64,000 bases of DNA from Mucilaginibacter conchicola (lineage in GTDB: Bacteria; Bacteroidota; Bacteroidia; Sphingobacteriales; Sphingobacteriaceae): contig NZ_QWDC01000004.1 of the NCBI RefSeq assembly GCF_003432115.1, forward strand, positions 310,765 to 374,764, given 5' to 3'. Position 1 is the first letter of the stretch. Every line of letters starts with the position of its first letter. Below, in pieces: positions 60,913 through 64,000 of the stretch. Below the pieces are notes generated by a model that saw only the letters and a list, made by a program, of their open reading frames with translations, made no database searches and was not told the DNA's origin. A program made the translations under genes and the position numbers.

Positions 60913-61458
60913 TTACAGTCCAAAGCCATAAGCCACACGCAGGCCAATTACGTTGTTACTGTAGCCGTTAGCTTTAAAGTTTTCGTAACGAACGCCAACG
61001 TCCCATTTTTTGTTAGCGTAGCCGAAACCGCCTGAAGACATAAATTTAGAATCGCCGCCACCGTTATCAACCTGGAAACCTATACCGGCTTCTGCACCTA
61101 TATAAATGTTAGAGGTTACAAAAGCCTTAAGTCCCAGTTTTACGGGGATAAGATCCAGATCGTTTTTGATGGTGTACTGTTGTCCGTTAAACTCAGCTGG
61201 TATAGCCTTCGGGAAGAAGTGATAAAGCCCCGATGTAAACGTGATGGCCACATGGTCATTAATGCCGTATTGTAAGCGCGGCGTAATACCCAGGCCAAAG
61301 TTAGTACTCTTACTAAGTTGGCCAACCGGTGCCAGGCCATCTAAGCCGATGCCGAAGCGCAGTTTGCTTTTTTGAATGGATTGGGCGTTTGACCGCGTGC
61401 CGATGAATAATGCCGACACTGTTAAGAGAATTGCGAATAGTTTTGTTGCTTGGTTCAT
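60913..61458 (-). CDS. Outer-membrane beta-barrel protein (paralogue of 41189-41707)
   Basis: 181 residues with signal peptide (about 1-25, ending SNAQ) and about eight amphipathic strands: 'RLQYGINDHVAITFTSGLYHF', core GINDHVAITFTSG; 'IYIGAEAGIGFQVDNGGG'; 'WDVGVRYEN'; ending 'IGLRVAYGFGL'. The central strand matches GLTDKLAVTLTSG of the barrel at 41189. Small OMP barrel of unknown function, ATG 61458. Confidence 0.83.
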   Translation of the reverse strand: MNQATKLFAILLTVSALFIGTRSNAQSIQKSKLRFGIGLDGLAPVGQLSKSTNFGLGITPRLQYGINDHVAITFTSGLYHFFPKAIPAEFNGQQYTIKNDLDLIPVKLGLKAFVTSNIYIGAEAGIGFQVDNGGGDSKFMSSGGFGYANKKWDVGVRYENFKANGYSNNVIGLRVAYGFGL

Positions 61459-61614
61459 GTGTTTATTGTTTGATTAGGCATCAAACGGCAAAAACACAAA
61501 AAATTGTAGCCTTTAACTTTATTTAACATAATGTAAAAAGGCTGCCAAAAGTCCTTAAGAAAATAGGGCAGGCGGTGTTTATAAATAATTGAAATTTTTG
61601 TATTATTACGGTTA

Positions 61615-62265
61615 ATGAGCATAGAAAATCTCGAAGAATACATTGCCAACGCCGATCTGGAGCAATTACAAACCCTGCTGGCTAACCATCCTGAACTGGC
61701 GACCGCTAAAACCAGTTTAAATGTATCTCCGCTGATGCTTTCATGCTATTACAAAAAGCCGCAGGTAACCGAGATCTTGCTCAGCCATGTTACCAATCCC
61801 GACCTGTTTGAAGCCTCGGCCGCCGGAGCTTTTGATAATGTGGCTTATCTGGTAACTGCACATCCCGGTAGGATAGATTATTATGCCGAAGATGGTTTTA
61901 CCGCCCTTGGCCTGGCCTGCTATTTTGGCCATTATGATATAGCACGTTATTTGGTGCTGAAAGGTGCCGACGTAAATAAACCATCAGATAATGGCTTTAA
62001 CGTTTACCCGCTGCACTCGGCCGCAGCCGGCGATTTTACCAATACCGCCCGCATGCTGATAGATAATGGCGCCGATGTGAATGTGAAACAACGCTCGGGG
62101 GCTACGCCGCTGCACTCCGCCGCGCAAAATGGTAATCTGGAATTATTGATTCTTTTGCTTGAAACCGGTGCCCATGTCGATATTCGCATGGAAGGCGGTA
62201 AACTCCCCGCCGATCTTGCCCGCGAGAAAGGTTTTGAAGAGATAGCCGAGATATTGGAGAGTTAG
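61615..62265 (+). CDS. Ankyrin-repeat protein
   Basis: 216 residues without a signal peptide, so probably cytoplasmic. Five or so ankyrin units are visible, the best at about 96-127 ('GFTALGLACYFGHYDIARYLVLKGADVN'-type, core ALGLACYFGHYDIARYL), 131-164 ('YPLHSAAAGDFTNTARMLID') and 165-197 ('ATPLHSAAQNGNLELLILLL'). Ankyrin repeats bind proteins; the partner is unknown. The end 'PADLAREKGFEEIAEIL' caps the array. Single-gene unit. Confidence 0.9.
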   Translation: MSIENLEEYIANADLEQLQTLLANHPELATAKTSLNVSPLMLSCYYKKPQVTEILLSHVTNPDLFEASAAGAFDNVAYLVTAHPGRIDYYAEDGFTALGLACYFGHYDIARYLVLKGADVNKPSDNGFNVYPLHSAAAGDFTNTARMLIDNGADVNVKQRSGATPLHSAAQNGNLELLILLLETGAHVDIRMEGGKLPADLAREKGFEEIAEILES

Positions 62266-62345
62266 GTATATGCCGGGATATTAATGATCTAATTATCCTG
62301 TAACAACTTACATGGGTTTTTATCCAATATCTAAACCTATCAACC

Positions 62346-63674
62346 ATGATCAAAAAAATACTCGCGTTAGCATTAACTGCCGCTGGTTTAGCAGCATCCG
62401 TACAAGCGCAAACCATAAACAAGCCACGTTTAGATAGCCTGTTAAATGTACTTGCTGCTAATAACAAAAGCATGGGCAGCCTGGCTATATCGCAAAACGG
62501 CCAAATAGTTTATCAGAAAAGCATAGGTAACGCGGCTATCGATAGCCCGGCCACCATCCCGGCTACGGCCAAAACCAAATATAGGATAGGGTCTATCAGT
62601 AAAATGTTTACGGGTGTTATGGTAATGCAGCTGGTAGAGGAAGGGAAACTTACGTTGGAAACTACACTGGATAAATTTTATCCGCAGGTGCCAAATGCAG
62701 CTAAAATAACCATAGGTATGATGCTGAACCATCATAGCGGCCTGCACAATTTTACCAATGATCCTGCCTACAACACCTATATGCTGGCCCCGCAAACGCA
62801 TGAGCAATTGCTGGCCAGGATAGCCGCCATGAAACCGGATTTTGAGCCGGGTAGCAAAGCCCAATACAGCAATACCAACTTTGTTTTGTTAAGCTACGTT
62901 ATTGAAAAAATTACTCAAAAGAGTTACGCGGAGTTGGTAAAACAGCGCGTGGTAAATAAAATTGGTTTAAAGGATACTTACTATGGCGTTAAAACCAACA
63001 CGGCCAATAACGAGGCGCTATCTTATACGTACGATGGCAAGTGGAACAAGTTTGCGGAAACAGATATGAGCATACCATCCGGTGCGGGGGCTATGGTATC
63101 TACCCCGGCCGATCTGGATAAATTTATTGAATCGCTATTTGCGGGCAAACTGGTGAAGCCAGCCACGCTCGAACTGATGAAAACCATGAAGGATGGCTAT
63201 GGCATGGCGATGTTTTTGACAATTAACGGCGATAAACAAAGCTACGGGCATGGTGGTGCCATAGATGCCTACCGGTCGGAGTTGGCGTATTTCCCGGTGG
63301 AGAAGATTGCGATATGTTATATCAGTAACGGTGGCAGTTATGGTATTGATAAGATATTTAAGGGTGTAAAAAGTATTGTTTTAAACCAAACATATACTAT
63401 ACCAACATTTAAAACCCTTGCGCTTAAAACCGAAGATCTTGATAAATATCTTGGTGTTTACACCAGCCCCGATTTTCCTGTTAAGATCACCATGAGTAAA
63501 GACAATACCACGCTGGTAGGCACGGCTGCCGGGCAAAGCGCCATTAAGTTTGATGCAGTCGCAAAAAATGTGTTCGAGTTTGAACCTTACGACATCCATT
63601 TAGAGTTTGATGTTGATAAAGGTCAATTTATATTGACACAACGCGGCAAGATAACGGTATTTACAAAGGAGTAA
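62346..63674 (+). CDS. Serine hydrolase, beta-lactamase/penicillin-binding class C fold
   Basis: 442 residues with signal peptide (to VQAQ, about residue 22). The SxxK catalytic motif is SISK in 'RIGSISKMFTGV', followed by YSN in 'AQYSNTNFVLLSYV', and an HGG-like motif ('YGHGGAIDAY') as the third element. The C-terminal 90 residues form an extra small domain seen in esterase/peptidase members. Peptidase, esterase or lactamase activity cannot be told apart. Exported. Confidence 0.9.
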   Translation: MIKKILALALTAAGLAASVQAQTINKPRLDSLLNVLAANNKSMGSLAISQNGQIVYQKSIGNAAIDSPATIPATAKTKYRIGSISKMFTGVMVMQLVEEGKLTLETTLDKFYPQVPNAAKITIGMMLNHHSGLHNFTNDPAYNTYMLAPQTHEQLLARIAAMKPDFEPGSKAQYSNTNFVLLSYVIEKITQKSYAELVKQRVVNKIGLKDTYYGVKTNTANNEALSYTYDGKWNKFAETDMSIPSGAGAMVSTPADLDKFIESLFAGKLVKPATLELMKTMKDGYGMAMFLTINGDKQSYGHGGAIDAYRSELAYFPVEKIAICYISNGGSYGIDKIFKGVKSIVLNQTYTIPTFKTLALKTEDLDKYLGVYTSPDFPVKITMSKDNTTLVGTAAGQSAIKFDAVAKNVFEFEPYDIHLEFDVDKGQFILTQRGKITVFTKE

Positions 63675-63683
63675 ATCGCAGTT

Positions 63684-63872
63684 TTATTCAAACTGCAATT
63701 CCCACTTATTTTCGCCGCCATCAACAACGCGGAAAATAGTTTTCTCTACTGATCTATCGCTGTCTGCCGATACGATGCGGATGGTCTCGTGGTCGTGATA
63801 TTCTATCTCATTCATTGGCACCATCACTGCGGTAAGTGTAGATGGGTCGCCGGGTACGGTTATGGTTTTCAT
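63684..63872 (-). CDS. Small uncharacterised protein
   Basis: 62 residues from ATG 63872 (MKTITVPGDPSTLTAVMVPM...ENKWELQFE). Not recognised; acidic, with a compact beta-rich look and no membrane segment. A longer frame from 63938 reads through the family A repeat start region and is less likely. It converges with the serine hydrolase with 9 nt between stops. Confidence 0.55.
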   Translation of the reverse strand: MKTITVPGDPSTLTAVMVPMNEIEYHDHETIRIVSADSDRSVEKTIFRVVDGGENKWELQFE

Positions 63873-63932
63873 GGTTTTAGCGTTTATATGAGAGGATAAC
63901 AATGGGGGATGGAAATGGTTTACTATTCCACA

Positions 63933-64000
63933 CGTCATTGCGAGGTACGAAGCTATCTCTTTAAGATTAGTTCTTCGTTAGGTATGGTTTTAACGATATG
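63933..64000. repeat. Start of a family A-type element running to the window edge
   Basis: cgtcattgcgaggtacgaag is the common left end of family A. The rest to position 64000 does not complete the palindrome within the window, so the copy is partial or continues beyond. Confidence 0.5.

Overview
The window looks like chromosomal DNA of a Bacteroidota member, most likely a Sphingobacteriaceae bacterium close to Mucilaginibacter or Pedobacter. This rests on protein character and gene order, not on a database search. Supporting signs are many TAnnTTTG-type -7 promoter boxes, almost no Shine-Dalgarno sequences, SusC-style plug motifs, families such as DUF4294, DUF4783 and DUF6089, L-lysine 6-transaminase, bacillithiol synthesis, and many short palindromic repeats between genes. 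No rRNA, tRNA, CRISPR array, prophage or complete insertion sequence was seen.

Layout. 1-7.4 kb: a membrane thioredoxin-like protein cut by the left edge, an aldo/keto reductase, an SDR oxidoreductase, YqeY, then an alpha/beta hydrolase, CBS protein, NAD kinase and DUF6089 barrel run, and a lone ExbD. 7.6-13 kb: envelope block uppS, bamA, two ompH/skp genes, murI. 13.1-23.1 kb: respiratory complex I genes nuoH to nuoN in one tightly coupled run. Two secreted proteins built from TonB-receptor plug motifs are wedged between nuoK and nuoL, and nuoA-G are absent here. 23.1-30.2 kb: amt, a small membrane protein, a carbon-nitrogen hydrolase, purF, pabB and a type II toxin-antitoxin pair. 30.2-38.2 kb: DUF2071, M48 lipoprotein, plsY, nadC, DUF4783, gpmI, a lipoprotein, a TPR protein and a sterol-desaturase-like enzyme. 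38.4-45.6 kb: lon, a barrel, a TPR protein, an LpxR-like deacylase, arfB, cmk, a GIY-YIG nuclease and a dCMP deaminase. 45.6-54.5 kb: sugar MFS transporter, LysE exporter, purA, fur, rel, DUF4294, gpx and bshB1. 54.7-64 kb: an unknown protein, lat, a LolA-like protein, ftsK, a barrel, an ankyrin protein, a serine hydrolase and a small protein.

Most genes are housekeeping: outer-membrane assembly (BamA, Skp, LolA), peptidoglycan and undecaprenyl synthesis, NAD and purine synthesis, energy (complex I), stringent response (Rel), proteolysis (Lon) and redox defence (GPx, bacillithiol). The intergenic space is the unusual part. It holds at least eight families of small inverted-repeat elements. 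Several share a TGTCAT-type end and appear to swap ends.

Two observations stand out. First, the pair of coupled genes inside the complex I operon (15772-17873); the second encodes four 54-residue copies of a SusC-type plug motif without any receptor barrel. Second, a 420-bp unit (44654-45073) in which a GIY-YIG nuclease gene is enclosed by about 35-bp inverted repeats; the same repeats occur at 2901-2999 as a short, gene-less element. This resembles an autonomous/non-autonomous pair of mobile elements.
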